Shown one piece after another: positions 47,748 to 60,635 of a DNA stretch of 64,000 bases; positions within the stretch are counted from its first letter, which is position 1; every line of letters starts with the position of its first letter. The position numbers were made by a program, and so were the translations under genes. The stretch comes from Branchiostoma floridae. Taxonomy: Eukaryota > Chordata > Leptocardii > Amphioxiformes > Branchiostomatidae. The stretch spans positions 20,427,720-20,491,719 of the forward strand of contig NC_049986.1 in NCBI RefSeq assembly GCF_000003815.2, given 5' to 3'. A model generated the notes under the pieces. The model searched no databases and was not told where the DNA came from. It was given only the letters and a program-made list of their open reading frames with translations.

Positions 47748-48834
47748 CTCGCCACAAAGTGTATATCTAAAAAAGACGCTTCGCATCAACTAATTTGCTG
47801 TCACATGCATACATTTACAATTGGAAAGCTAAGTTTCTACGAATCACTAGACTACTGATGCTATAAACACCAATTGTTATAGGTTAAGGCTATGGATTAG
47901 GGTAAACATTAACACTAAGGTCAACATCCCCTTGGCAGCAAAATGACCCAACGGCAAAAACGTCTAGAAACTTTCAGCTGCGAGAACTACGGCAGAACAA
48001 TTGTCAAGCCTGGGACGTCTGGCACTTCATATTGTTCGTCCAGTTACTTCTTGTTTCAGCCACATACTGACATAGACAGCCTCATGCATAGTTAAAGAGA
48101 ACTTGAAACTTTGTGGACAAATAAGCTATACAACATCATTACCACAACCATCTTCAATGTCTTTATTAAAGCTCAATTGCACGACAGCATCAAAATATCT
48201 AACTTAAAGGCACAAACTATGCAACAAAATATCAAGTTTTCCTCATACTTAAAGATTCGTTTTATATACTTTTTAAATGCAAACTATACATTCAAGTATT
48301 TGCAACAATACAAAAAATAGATTTTTAGTAAATGCACATGCATAGTTATGTATGTCATATAAAAAGGACCTGTCTAACAAGTATGAAATGGATGTAGCTT
48401 AGGCTAGTAATCATATAATATAAGGTAACAAAATGTTGAAATATCATAAATCAACTAATATAAAACTACTGTAACATCAATCTTCTTCATAGAGGTATGC
48501 AACTTGCAGATAATTTTCCATCTTCAGAATTTTACTCTGTGGCAATCATTTTCCAAAAAAAATTGAGGAGGTTACTTTAAACTGGAACAAATTTGGCCTG
48601 CAAATGTTCCATACTTCAGTCTTTAGATGGATGCAGGTATATGTATATTTTTCTTAATTTTCTATAGCTGCCAGTATGTAATCGAATATTGCTACCTCTA
48701 CCAAGTAAGCCATGATTCCACAATCTTTATATTTTCTCAATGATTTAGCAGGGGGCAACTTGAAAAGCAACAAATAAAGTACAACAAAAGTGCAAACATT
48801 TATACAGCTAGCATAACATGCAACACCAAGTCTT
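47748..48834. other. PIPOX / unidentified-gene convergent region
   Basis: AT-rich sequence between convergent genes, expected to contain their 3' UTRs. A minus-strand AATAAA at 48162-48167 is a possible poly(A) signal for the minus-strand gene, about 930 bp beyond its stop codon. Confidence 0.35.
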
Positions 48835-49200
48835 CCCTGATTGGCTGACAGTAAAGTAACAGAACATCCTAAAGTTATATGGCAACAACTGGAAGAACCC
48901 AACAATGGCTGACAATTAGGCTTTTTCTGATTGGCTAATCCAATGCAACTATCTCCTAATTGGTTGATAATAAAGCTACAGAACATCTAAGTATTCTAAA
49001 TATCCATAGCAACCATTAAAAGAACTAGCTATGGCTAACCACCAGCGCCCCTGTGATTGGTTGACCAAATGCAACTCCCTTCTGATTTGTTGATAGTAAA
49101 GCTATAAAACATCTATTCTAAATATCCATAGCAACCACTGGAAGAACCCAACTACAGCTGACCACCAGCCCTGCCGTGATTGGATGATTCTCTGGATGTC
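48835..49200 (-). repeat. ~125 bp tandem repeat spanning the terminal exon
   Basis: Three diverged units share CTGATTGG(C/T)TGA, TAAAGCTA(C/T)A, AACATC, ATATCCATAGCAACCA and GGAAGAACCCAAC blocks. The third unit forms the last ~100 coding bases, including the stop codon, of the minus-strand helical-protein gene. The other two lie in its 3' UTR. Confidence 0.7.
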
Positions 49201-52200
49201 CTTCTCTGATTGGATGAAGTGGTCGATGATGCTGGCCTTCAGCTCCTGGTGCCAGTATTTGGGCTGGCCCTGGTTTAACTGCAGCAGGCAAACCTGGCGG
49301 ATCTACAAGAAAAACAGCAAGAAAAACTTTTTTACAAATGAATATTTTTTACAAATCTTTTCCTTGCCAGATTCAAACGTAATGTCCCTGTGGCACAAGT
49401 TGAAGTACAATTCTACTGTTTTGCCACATGGATCAAATTCTGATGGTTTGATCCTAGGGCTGGTCCCATCTAAGACATCATCATCTTGTAGGGGATTGTA
49501 TAAATTATGCCATTTAGGATGCATGGGGACCTCAGGCTATAGGCTGCTTAGTGTATGCAGGAGCTTCAAGCATCAAACCTCTTCATATTAAACAACCCAA
49601 CAAACAAGGAGACTACTTCTCAAGAAGGTGACCTAGTGTGCTTGGGGTGACCTAGTGTGCTTGGGGTGACCTAGTGTGCTTGGGGTGACCTAGTGTGCTT
49701 GGGGTGACCTAGTGTGCTTGGGGTGACCTAGTGTGCTTGGGGTGACCTAGTGTGCTTGGTAAAAAATGCAAGCCATAGAGATGATAGACAAGCTGCAATA
49801 CTTGAAGAATCATCATACTTTTTAACCTATGGTGTGAAGATGCACAGGAGTTCACAAAATGATTGTTACAGTATATGAATTAATAAGGATACTCACATAT
49901 TGAGTCACACTGAAGACTGTGTCATATTTGTCTGCTGACAGTTTGATGATGTCACGAGCTGTCTTCAGAGGAGCATCCACCTGTCAGTGAGTGTTTTTGT
50001 TTGGTAAAGACGTTTGGTTAAACCCATCTGATGATGTATTCATACAAAAGTTTAAGTTTCATTGCCAGGCAAGTAGCATGTCAATGGTTAGAGTGCACTA
50101 TAAGTATGTTGTGTTTTCCCTGTCTCAAATAATAGGGCTTTTGCCTTATTTCTTCTATTGTTCACTAACGTTTAAGACTCAGTAAGCAAAATGAAATTAT
50201 GCTTTAGCTTCTTCTTTCAAGTCATATACAATCATGCATTGTAGCTCACAACATGTTTCTAACTCATTTATGCCACCAGTATAATAATGGTCCAATCACA
50301 TACTTCTCTTGCAAATGCCTCCACATTTTCTTGTCTCCTCTGCTTGTAGACCTCTTCCACTCTCTCCTGTAAGGAAGAAACAAAAGTAGATGCAAAGTGT
50401 CACAGCATAGCTTTATAATATAGTTATACAATATGCTGAAAATGGACAAATGATGTACTATGTATTTATTTGCCAATTTTGAGGTCTTAATCATTGCTAA
50501 TGGCTTTAAAACTACATGTAGGTATGACTATTGCTATACTATAATATTTATATACATTAATCAAACTCCTACCTGTAAAGTTTTCATGCCGTCATCATAG
50601 GCTGTGAATAGTGAGTAGTCATCCTGGGGGTGTGAGAGCACAGTTCATTATCAAGAAAGAAAAACAAATTGAATTTCACAAAAAATAAACGCTTGCTATT
50701 ACCATTATCATTGTCTAAACTAATAGAAAATGTATACATTACATTCTTCATGTCAATAATCTGAATGTAGAATATGAAATATACTGTGCATCTGGCTGAC
50801 TTAATTATATTTCAGCCATACATAGTATGGTGAAATATATTGTATTCGTAATGTTTCTTTCTTTCTCCTGTCAAATCTTCAAAGTGATTCATCTCCGCCG
50901 TTCCTGGACCGAATGACCTGAAATTTGGCACAGGGGTAGAATGGGCCAATACCTTGATGCTTTTTTCTCAGTTTTTTCATATCTGCCTCTAAAATGATTT
51001 TATTGAGATTTTTTGGTCAATTTTAGACCAAAACTGTGTATTTTGGCCCCTGTACCCTGGTATTACAACCAAATGAGCTGAAATTTGACAGAGATGTGCC
51101 TTAATAATGCCCCCATATAAATTCGATAACACTTTTGGTGTACAGTACAACAAAATGCTTATTTTTGCGTTTTTGTTACCAATTTTTGACCAAAAAAGGA
51201 CACTTTTGGCCCCTGTACCCTGGTATTACAACCAAATGAGCTGAAATTTGACAGAGATGTGCCTTGATAATCCCTTCATATAAATTCAATAACACTTTTG
51301 GTGTAGAGTACAACAAAATGCTTATTTTTGCGATTTTTTGACCAATTTTTGACCAAAAAAGGACACTTTTGGCTCCTGTACCTTAGTATTGCAACCGAAT
51401 GAGCTGAAATTTGACACAGATGTGCCTTGATAATCCCTTCATATAAATTCAATAACACTTTTGGTGTACAGTGCAAGAAAATGCTTATTTTTGAGATTTT
51501 TGGCCAATTTTTGACCAAAAAAGGACACTTTTGGCTCCTGTACCCTGGTATTACAATTACATGACCTGAAATTTGGTATAGATAGGCATTAGATACTTGG
51601 TAACAAGATTCAGGTAAAATTTAATTTTGGCACTTTTCTGAGGGGAAAGTTGTTTTCTTTTGGCCTCCTGACGTGACCTTCCGTGACCCCGCACAGAGCC
51701 ACATCTGTGCGCGTCAGCCGGAGAGTTAATTGAATCAAAGACCTAGCCAATCAGCGAAGAGGAGGCCAAAGGCTAATTAATATTCATAAGCGGGGCCTCA
51801 TGATCCCGTATATAGCAGTGTTCCCGCCAGGGGGAGCGAAGCCCGCCTAAGGCTCTCGCATTTTAGACTATTCAGAAGGCTTTATATTGTATCAGTTCTT
51901 AGGGGCATATCTATGATAATCGCAGCAGTCATTTAACTTCTCTTCAGGAGTTTAGCGTAACACTATTTCAGGTCAAACCGTCAAAGGCAACTAAAAACAA
52001 ACTTTAACGGTACTGAGTTTAACAGTACTTACAACTTGTTATCCGAAGTTGAAACGCTAGCGATGGTATTTTCGCTGCGCTGTTAGCTCCGTGCGACTGT
52101 TGTTGACGGTCTTATAACGGTATATTTTGCACCCCTGTACCCTGGTATGAGTAACATTTGGTATAGATAGGCATAAGATAGTTGGTAAAATGATCCAAGC

Positions 52201-55200
52201 AAAATTTTTGGCATAAAGTACTGTAAAAGGCTTAATTACAGCACTTTTTTTAGGGGAAATTGGTTTTCTTTCGTTCTCCATGCCATGACCTTTCGGACGT
52301 TCACCCCACAGAGCCGACATCTGCACCTGCGTCTAGCCAGCAGGAAGAGTTAATTCAATTAATGGTTCAGCCAATCAGCGAAGAGGAAAGCGAAGGCTAA
52401 TTAATATTCATAAGCGGGACCACACAATACGTTAACTTGAAGACTCAGGCCGTACAGACTTCTCGCCAGGATTTTTTCAAAGCGTCGGACAGGGGTCCGG
52501 GGGCCGCCGAATGTCCCTGGCGGGGTCCAGGGGCAGGGCCACTGTGGGGGGGACCCAGGTGGGCGAGTTTGACTTTAAAATATTTCGGGTCAAACCTTCA
52601 AAGACAACTAAAACCTCATAAACAACAAACTTTACTTAGCTCAACAGTATACAAAAATATTGTACGGGTTGCCATCCTTAGTTGAAGCGCTTATTTATAG
52701 CGCTAGTATCTTCGCTGCGCCGTTAGCCGCCGTGCGACTTTTGTTGACGGTCTGATATCCCTACGTCGCCGCCTCGCTGATATTCCCACGGACATGTTTC
52801 AAGAAAAATACCCAGCAAAAAACGCTGTTCTGCGTCAAATTCTATTCTATAAAACATGTGGGACTCAGTGTTACAGTCTAAATATTTTGTAGAAGCACCG
52901 CTGTAGGAAAGAAGGTCCAAGCAATGTAAAACATCACGTAGCATGAAGTTCGCTGTCAACTGGCACACAGCACATGACTGTTTGAAACTCTAAGTCTAAT
53001 CAACAGCCGTGTTTGATTGATAGCCGGCGGTCCTTTGATGAAGTCGGCGAAAGGTGCGTTAGTTAGAAAATCTGCGTTTAGTTTTGATACGTAATTATAA
53101 GTTAGACAGTGGCGAGAATGATTATTTTCTCATCAATATTTCTCTTCAGAATTATTTGAACTTATTTGTACATGTAAACAATTGGCTTACCTGTGCAATG
53201 TTTATATGATTAATGATCAGTGTACTGAAATCATGTGTAACGTATGGCTCCTAGTCAATAGATCAGCATTTTCTCTATAGTGACCACCTGTCTATAGTGG
53301 CCACATTTCCTAGTGCTGTTGTTGTTTGACATAAACTTTGAACATTTAAATTGTAAGTAACTTTAAACTGCCAGAGTTTCAGCCCAATAAAACACTCTCA
53401 GCGCCAGGGTATGAACAGACTGACCAGACAGACGAAAATAAATCCTCGAACAAGGTTCAATCGTATCTTCCGGGTCTGGCAGGAAGTTGTTAAACTAAAA
53501 TAAGAATAGGCTCGATGGCTGATTGCATACAAAGTAAAACAGTTTAACAGTTTTACAGCTTGAAGAAAACAGACGCTCCTACAGTACCTGCACCTGCTTG
53601 ATAATTATTAAATCGTATGCCCTACTTGAATAAAAAAAGTTCACTGCAATAATAAATGTACCAACATCACAAAGAGCTTATACTTTTTTAAACTTACACC
53701 TAGTTATCGTACTGAAAATTGTTAATGACATTACATGAAGTAATTCAACAATTTTCAGTCATGATGAAAATTTTCTGAATGGAAGGTGTGATTATTGTCA
53801 TTTTCTGAAAAATAGAAGCAAGCTCTGTTTTTACCTGGAATCAATTCACAATACCAGTCCACTTTGGGGGATAATGTACTGTTAAGATGATGTTCCATTT
53901 TTGCGCAGGGGTGATTTGGAACAGTCCAATGTTGCGTGGGAAGGGGTATGGCTGAAATATGCTGTATTTGCTCTTAAGCAAATGTCGGCCTTTCTAGTAT
54001 ATATATATATCACTATCATAAAAGGTTATATTGAAGTTTATTTGCCCGAGGGCTAATTGCAACATGAAACATACAGAAAATATAGTATTTAACAGTCATA
54101 CATAAAATAAAGTAATTTGGTATAGATAACAATGGTGACAAGTGTAAACAAGTGACTATTCTATCAATGATATGGAGGGAGTTATATTGGAGGGAGTTAT
54201 ACAACATTGTTGACTTGCCTCAGCATCCCTGTACTGAGCCTCCACTCTGAGCCAGCTCTGTTTTAATCTGGAAGGATAAACAAAACTCAGATAAGTCAAT
54301 TTAGTTTCATAAAATACTCATACTTTAGGCACTTGATGAAATGAAACTGCCTTAGCGGAAAAGCAAACTTTAAGACTTATTCCATATTCTTATCTTTCGA
54401 TTATGCTGGACTGGAACATGTGGAGATGCTGGTGTCACGTCTCCGAGGATGAACTGAACTATCTAAGATTTAGCTGTACCTCATTTCCAGCTCTGTGCTG
54501 TTGATGGGTAAGATAATCTCAGTGCTCCCAGTGCTGCTCCTGAACTCATCAACCAACTCACGGACCTGGAAGGGATCAAAAAAGCATTTTAGTATTTTTT
54601 TTACAATTTTAAGTATTATACATAGTATAACATGACATGTACAATGTATGTAATGACTGCAAGATGCTCTGAAATGGATAATAACAACTTGAAGTTATTA
54701 TGCACCCATGCATAGGGTAGCGCACATCTCCGTTTCATTGCAGAAGCCATAGGCCACAAAACTTTGTACAATCTCTTTCCCAATGCTGATGAGTACTAAA
54801 CAAAGAAAGTAGCATGTACCATTTTTTTTGTGTACCAAGTCCTTGGCATGATTCGGCCAGGAATAAAAATCACAACCTACTGAATGCAAGCCAAACACTT
54901 TACCCGTTTGGCCATTGCTTTGGTTTCTAATGGATTATAAGGCTTGGAAAAGATATGCCCCCACCTTGGAGAGACAGAAAAGCCTGACCAGCTCACTGTT
55001 GGCCTCCTCAAACCTCTCCTGCTCCTCAGACATACGGGTCTGGAACAGGCAAAAGGGTAACTTACTAACTTAAAGGTTTCAGTACAATAATGACTGCAGC
55101 TTAAGAAATTAATTGGACCTTGTTGACTGCAAAGCAGTCATCTCAGTGACAGAAATATAATATTGTAAATGCATTTAAGTTCGCAGGTATTCAATTTTGC

Positions 55201-58200
55201 AGTAGCGGGACAAAGGACTTTTCGTGGTGGTTTTAAGTTCACAGTAGCACAATGCACTGTAGTCTCTTACTAGTAGTCTTACTGCCAAGGAAAAATGTTA
55301 GCGATGGTTTTAAGTTTGCGGTGAAGCAGTCACCATGAAAAATGCGAACATTAAACCACCGCAAAAGTTTTTACATTTACAGTAAATCATGGATCCTCTG
55401 CGGTGGTTTTATCTTCATGGTTTTTGAGACACTGCGAATATGTCCCTGTTGTATTACCACTGGGTAACAGTAACAACAACATTGTTTCCACTGAAAAATA
55501 GAAACACAGTGGAAACCTCCCTTTCCCTTGACCTAACCAAAACAACTGCAACTTTCAAAGTAAATGAATCTACAGTTGGCAACAATCTCACCTGCAGTAC
55601 TGCCTGGTATGGTTCATACATTTTTTCTCCTTCAGCTGCCTTGGCTTCTGCTGAAAAGATCTATGGAGGACAAAATCATTAAATTAATGCTTTGAATCCG
55701 AGAAGTAATAAAGGAGTTTTGAAAACTTAATGATATTGTATTGTGACATGTCTACATACATGTACATGTACGTCTGCATACAGGTGCATGTAAGTTTTAT
55801 GATTCAAATTGATATTTTACCACAGTCACATTAGATGGGAAGAACATGCCTCTTCTCCTTTGACATCCTAAGATCCATCCTCACACTCAGGGTTGACAAT
55901 CACGGCAAAGCCTATGATATCACCCCTGACAACTCAGCCACAGTATTCGGTTATTAGGGGTGCCTTGCTTATGAATATTAATGAGTTTGCCTGATTTGTC
56001 GCAGGCCAATCAGCGACCGGATTGCAAGTTTCTAACAAACAGCATACGCATGGTACGGCGCGGCATGCACAAAGATCTGTTTATCTTTGTGTGACGGTAA
56101 TTTTTTTTTTTCATATGCTAGGTCAGTATACGTTGATGCCGTGGTTACCTATACCCACAGAACCGACAGTTGTTAAATTTGGTACCTAAATAAAGACGGC
56201 TGGACGCTGAAAGAACTGTGAAACGTTTTGCCGGTACTGTTATCTTGCTCTTGAATATTAATGAGTCGCCTTATATGGCGCCTTTCCGAACTTGCGACTA
56301 CAACAAGCCATCTCTCCGATGGGCTGACAGTTGGTTAGAAGCCACGCCCCTAATAACCGAATACTGTGGCTGAGTTGTCAGGGGTGATATCATAGGCTTT
56401 GCCGCGATTGTCAACCCTGAGTGTGAGGGTGCCTAAGATCATAGAAATGTGATATTAAGATCTAATTGTATACCTTAGTGGCTGTGAGAGTTGCCTCTGC
56501 CACCTGCCTGACCACAGCACCAGGGGACAGGGGAGACTTGTCTGGGATAACTGCCTTCTCACGGAAACCATCTGGGGAAGGAGCAGAGCAAATTCAAAAT
56601 TGATCAATCATACAGTACATATTAGGTTCTAAGCTACACAAACAAGGGAATTCCATTGATCGAGAACAACTGTAGACTTTTTTTATGATGCCTTGTTGTG
56701 AAAGAGAGTTTAACTTTCGAAGGGAGTTTAACTTTATTTGAAATTGAAAGACCTAGTACTATACTATGCTAGATATACCTCAAAGTCAAGCCCACTTTAT
56801 TTACATGAATCTGTCATACAGTACTGGTAGTTCAGGACTCTCCTACTGTTTAAAACTGCCTTTTAACGATGCAAAAATCAATATACTATGTCTGACTTTA
56901 CCTATGGCATTTTGCACAGCTTGGTCCAGCAGGTCTTCTAACATTCTGGTGTTCCTCAGTGCAAACTTGTCGTGGACGTTCTGTAGTGAACTCTGCAAAA
57001 ACGAAGATTCAGTGTTAATGTATCATTCAGTCAAAAAGGTTGATATATATAAAATAGGGATCCATTCCATTTGGGCTGCTAATATGTTGTTGGTATAATT
57101 CATCTTGAGGCATGCTTTCTTGTCGATTTCTGTATCAATATCAATCTTATTTCAATATAATTAATTCAATCTTTGTTACGTTATTTTATGCACGCCACCA
57201 TTTTGTCACCATCATTTTCGGGCCACCGATGTTTAAGATGACAATACAGCAATTTTTAACACATAGAGTTGCCAGCAATACTTATTTGCATTTAAAGTTA
57301 AACTGGCATATTTCTGTGTTGTGTAAAACTTCCTTAGTTGTAAGTCCGATTATCCTAGGCTGTGGCCATGGATAGAAGCCTAGCCCATTTTTACGGGCCA
57401 GCCTTCCGGACTAGGCTGATTAGCGCTGACCCAACCAAGTACCATCCCATCATGGGCCCTGGTGGGGAGCCCCCCCTGGAAGGGGCTCGGCCAACAACCT
57501 AGGTTGTCCTCAAGGGGGCACAATTGTACCCCCTTGGTAAAAGATGTTCTTAATTAAAATTAGTAACAAAGGCAAGTGAAAACCATATATGGGCTCATAT
57601 ATTCGACAAATGTCTTTTTCACTTCTGGCAATTTCTATTCAGCAAATAAGGCTTATATAAGTTGGGAGTCTCTTTTTTAAGTACTGCCTAACAGCTTTAA
57701 AAGCACAACTTCCCATTCTTTTAGCCTCCAACTTTGATACTCTAGGATTATTATTTGGCCCCATTACAAACAAATGTTGCGTAGAACGATGCAATTTCCT
57801 ATCTGCTGCAAGGTCCTGCTTTACATAATATATGGGAAGGTTGATCATGTTACATGTAAACAATAGGCTCTCTCTCACTCACTCACTTACGCAGCATATC
57901 AGACTTCACTGAGGCAGGCCTGCAATAGGCTATTCCACTCTGCAAGGTATTAAAACTTAAATTGAGGGGCAAAAATCTCTTTTTTCCAATGGATGAACAA
58001 TACATTTTGTGTTAAAACTTTTTTTAATACCTCTTCATAATTTTCTACTCTCATTTTTCAGAACTTTGATCAACAAAATATTTTCCTTGCTTCGTCTCCC
58101 TTTGTTGAAATGGAATAGCCCAACGCCATTATATCTGTTTACCAAAGTCGCTGCCCGTGAACAAAAACATTGGCTTGACTACATGTTAAGAAAGGTATCT

Positions 58201-60479
58201 GCCTCAAACCTATTGTGTTTGACATAGTTTACAAATTTAGCCTGTATTTGCACAATCCCTCGCTGGTTGTGGTTAAATGACGCCCTCCCTGAGCGGCAAC
58301 TAGGCCCGGCTGATAGGGGCGCTATTTATTTTAGTCAGGCTTACAAAGAACTGTGGTCCAAAAGTAATTTCTTGTGTAAAGGTTGGCATCAAATGTTTGA
58401 ATTATACAGGACAAGGCGTATATCATGACTGTTCTGTCTTGTAGGCAACCAGGAAGTGATATGATCTGTCAGGTGTGTAGCACACTGTTAAACACACAAC
58501 AGACTTATAAGTTGACTGATCTCTCATCGGAATCTGCACCTGCCTTGTTTCATCTGTTTCCTTTTGATACCTTCAGGCTTGCAAGTTTATCAAACACTCC
58601 TGCACTTGGTGCGAGCTTAACCAGGCACTGAAACATGCCCTGTACATGAATTTATGAAAAACAAAGGGTGAGTCTCATTTCAGAATGTCCCAACAACTCT
58701 TTGCTAAATTCAGCATAAAGATTTCAGAAACCCATAATACGTATTACTCTACGTAAAATCATGGCTTTCCCTACAAATTAAGGGAACGAAAAATTAAGGC
58801 CTGTATACACCTAATATAAAAGAGCAATGACTGCAAAACCTATTTAAAAACCTGTAATGATTTTTTTCTTCAGACCCAAGAAATACCACTTTGGTACAGG
58901 TACCGATTCTGATAACAAAAAGCTACATCAGCATGCAGATAAAGTGTTGTTGAAGTTTAAAGATTGCATCACAATCCAATGAAGACATGTTTAATATAGA
59001 GTTTACGATTTTGAGTTGCTCCATGTATTTCCAGCAAACCTTGTTGCTCAACATATTCTCTCTGACAGTTGACAATCATACAGTTTGTACCTCACTCCTC
59101 CTCCTCCACAGTTCTCCCACAACAATATGAAAGGGATTGCCAACCTTGAGTTGCTCCATGTATTTCCTGTAAGCCTTCTTCCCCAGCAGTTTCCCCACTT
59201 CCTGTTGGAAGCTGCTGATGCAGCTGGTTTCCACGGCAACAAACTCCTCCTCCAGGAGGCTGGACCGGGTTGGCAGCTGCACACCCTCCAGTCTCTCCTC
59301 GGCCTCAAGCTGGAGATGGTACAAGTTTATATCTTTATATTCTTAGATGAAACAATCAACTACTTAGACTAGGGGAGATCTGTACATTGTCAAGTTGATA
59401 TATTTAGTATTCTAAGATGGAAAAAAATTACTACTGAAAAATTACTATAAAAAGACTTGCTTGTACTATAGGGGGCTCCTTTTGATCATGAAAAGCACAG
59501 TCTCTTTTGTCTCTGCTTTACTACGCTACTTAAGACTGTATACATTTAGCTACTTCCTTCAGCTCTCTATTCTTTATGTCTCCATTTGCAGGATGGCAAT
59601 TATTCAGTACTTTTCTGCCAAGTCACATATAAAATTGTATATTCTCCATCTTAAAAAAAACTGTCTACAGTTAAGAGATCCCCAATTGAATGACCCCATG
59701 CATAATTCCAGAACTGCATTTTCTAAACTGTGCAAAGCCATCATTTGAATAAATACATTTGTACCTGGGGGGTGCTGTCCTATAGATCTGTCAAACACAA
59801 TGTAGTTTCAATGTTGTGGATAAAATGTATGTAATACAAAAGACATTTTCTTCAAAGAGTGCCAAATTATACAAATGTATAAAGTGTAATCCTATCCCAC
59901 CTCAAGTCTCCTCTGCCACTCTGTACATCTCAGCTTGATCTTCTTGTCGTTGATCTCCAGAGTCTTGTCAAACTTGCTGCGGATCTCACGGCCAAGGTCA
60001 AGGGACGCCACCTCCACAGAGTCTCCCAATCTGTTCAGGAGCAAAGGGGATTTCTTAATTAATAAATTGACAATTTTTTTGTTAGTGAGAATGCATAGAG
60101 AGACTTGATGGGATTTCAAATCAGAGCACTCATAAAATAGAATGGAAGCTCATCTGTGTTGGTACATAATACAATACTAAACTTCCAACACAAAGGTATA
60201 CACTGATCAAATTTTTAACAACCACTGTGGCTTTCTTCAGGGTCAATACTGATGTATTGTTCATTACTGATTCTGAAGAAAGCGACAGTGGACATCGAAA
60301 ATTTGATCTGTGTATATTTTTGTGTTGGAAGAATATTAGTATTGTAGTGTTCTGATAAACTTATGACTTAGGAAAAAACTACATTGTGATGATCTAGATG
60401 TTGGAAAAGTGGAGACTCACCCGAATAGCAAATGTTGAAGGAGATCCAGGGACTTGTTGTACATCTGATTGTGCCAGTC
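49102..60479 (-). CDS. Unidentified alpha-helical protein, 3' portion (13 exons)
   Basis: Thirteen exons join in a single phase: 60479-60421, 60030-59901, 59309-59091, 56992-56902, 56571-56474, 55660-55592, 55039-54965, 54565-54480, 54267-54219, 50623-50573, 50366-50304, 49980-49897 and 49302-49102, giving 424 aa to the stop. The 5' exons lie beyond 60.5 kb. The sequence is rich in E, K, Q, L and R with heptad-like spacing and few Cys, which suggests an all-helical or coiled-coil protein. The C-terminal ~20 residues are hydrophobic and Trp-rich (WWSAVVGFFQWLLWIF). The stretch GVQLPTRSSLLEEEF in the third exon is reminiscent of the helical domain of guanylate-binding proteins; this is a weak match and no GTPase is visible. 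The intron after 54219 uses a GC donor (GAG|GCAAGT). Confidence 0.75.
49627..49759. repeat. 19 bp minisatellite, seven perfect units
   Basis: GGTGACCTAGTGTGCTTGG repeats seven times without a mismatch, apart from the last base. It lies in the last intron of the minus-strand gene. Perfect identity implies recent expansion and likely length polymorphism. Confidence 0.95.
51035..51600. repeat. Four ~160 bp tandem repeats
   Basis: Units start with GGC(C/T)CCTGTACC near 51045, 51209, 51371 and 51532. Each contains TGAGCTGAAATTTGACA, GATGTGCCTTGATAAT, CACTTTTGGTGTA and TTTTTGACCAAAAAAGGACA blocks. The middle two units are nearly identical. The array is in the large intron of the minus-strand gene. 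Confidence 0.85.
51560..52440. repeat. Direct repeats continuing the 160 bp array
   Basis: Two blocks match: about 51570-51805 and 52145-52425. Shared pieces are TTTGGTATAGATAGGCAT, GGGGAAA(G/T)TTG, CATCTG(T/C)(G/A)C, GAGTTAATT, CCAATCAGCGAAGAGGA and GGCTAATTAATATTCATAAGCGGG. The intervening AGGTCAAACCGTCAAAG... segment recurs again near 52590, as does CGTGCGACT(G/T)TTGTTGACGGTC (52090 and 52732). It appears to be a composite repeat. Confidence 0.7.
54210..54219 (-). promoter_or_regulatory. GC-AG type splice donor
   Basis: The exon ending at 54219 is followed by GCAAGT instead of GTAAGT. The exon side is a strong GAG, and phase matches the next exon (50623). This is the expected context of the minor GC-AG class. 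A missed small exon in the 3.6 kb intron is the alternative. Confidence 0.6.
55161..55386. mobile_element. MITE with TACTGTAAATG ends, copy 2
   Basis: The left end TATTGTAAATGCATTTAAG and the right end TTTTTACATTTACAGTA are inverted. Internal blocks GGTGGTTTTAAGTT and ACCACCGCAAAA are also inverted. It belongs to the same family as 33311-33470. Confidence 0.7.
55867..56440. mobile_element. ~575 bp TIR element with ~95 bp inverted ends
   Basis: The left end (from CTAAGATCC, through CACACTCAGGGTTGACAATC, CAAAGCCTATGATATCACCC and ACAGTATTCGGTTATTAGGG) is inverted almost exactly at the right end. The middle contains a second inner symmetry around TGAATATTAATGAG and CGCGG words. There is no coding capacity. 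It lies in an intron of the minus-strand gene. Confidence 0.85.
57100..58995. other. Intron with diverged repeat material
   Basis: 57360-57545 is GC-rich and repeat-like (CTAGCCCATTTTTACGGGCC, GGGGCTCGGCC). From about 57550 to 58625 there are broken open frames that might be remnants of an old element, including a plus-strand frame at 58009-58227. No diagnostic motif was found, so no class is assigned. Confidence 0.35.
59011..59040 (-). repeat. Exon stub of the minus-strand gene
   Basis: TTTGAGTTGCTCCATGTATTTCC repeats the coding segment at 59149-59169 (MEQLK region) just downstream of the exon's own donor at 59091. Confidence 0.65.
60182..60331. mobile_element. Palindromic element, CTTCCAACACAAA ends
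   Basis: CTTCCAACACAAA at the left is inverted at the right (TTTGTGTTGGAAG), with inner ATCAAATTTTT and CACTGTGGCTTTCTTCAG arms also inverted. A half copy is at 6552-6632. Confidence 0.75.
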
Positions 60480-60635
60480 CTGGGTACAAATTATACAGTA
60501 ATTTGAGCACATTTTGCAACGTCCTAATATTTACTGTCAGTCAGTCTATGCAGACTATGACATGAGCAAAAATATCATAAGAATGTCACTAAAAACAGGT
60601 TAATATCTGAGTAAGTCATCTCAGTTAAATTGATA

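Noticed and set aside
49627-49759. Possible CRISPR-like array
   Set aside because: Units are contiguous with no spacers and the genome is eukaryotic; it is a minisatellite.
58009-58631. Possible old retroelement coding fragment
   Set aside because: Frames are broken and I found no RT, endonuclease or integrase motif; left unclassified.
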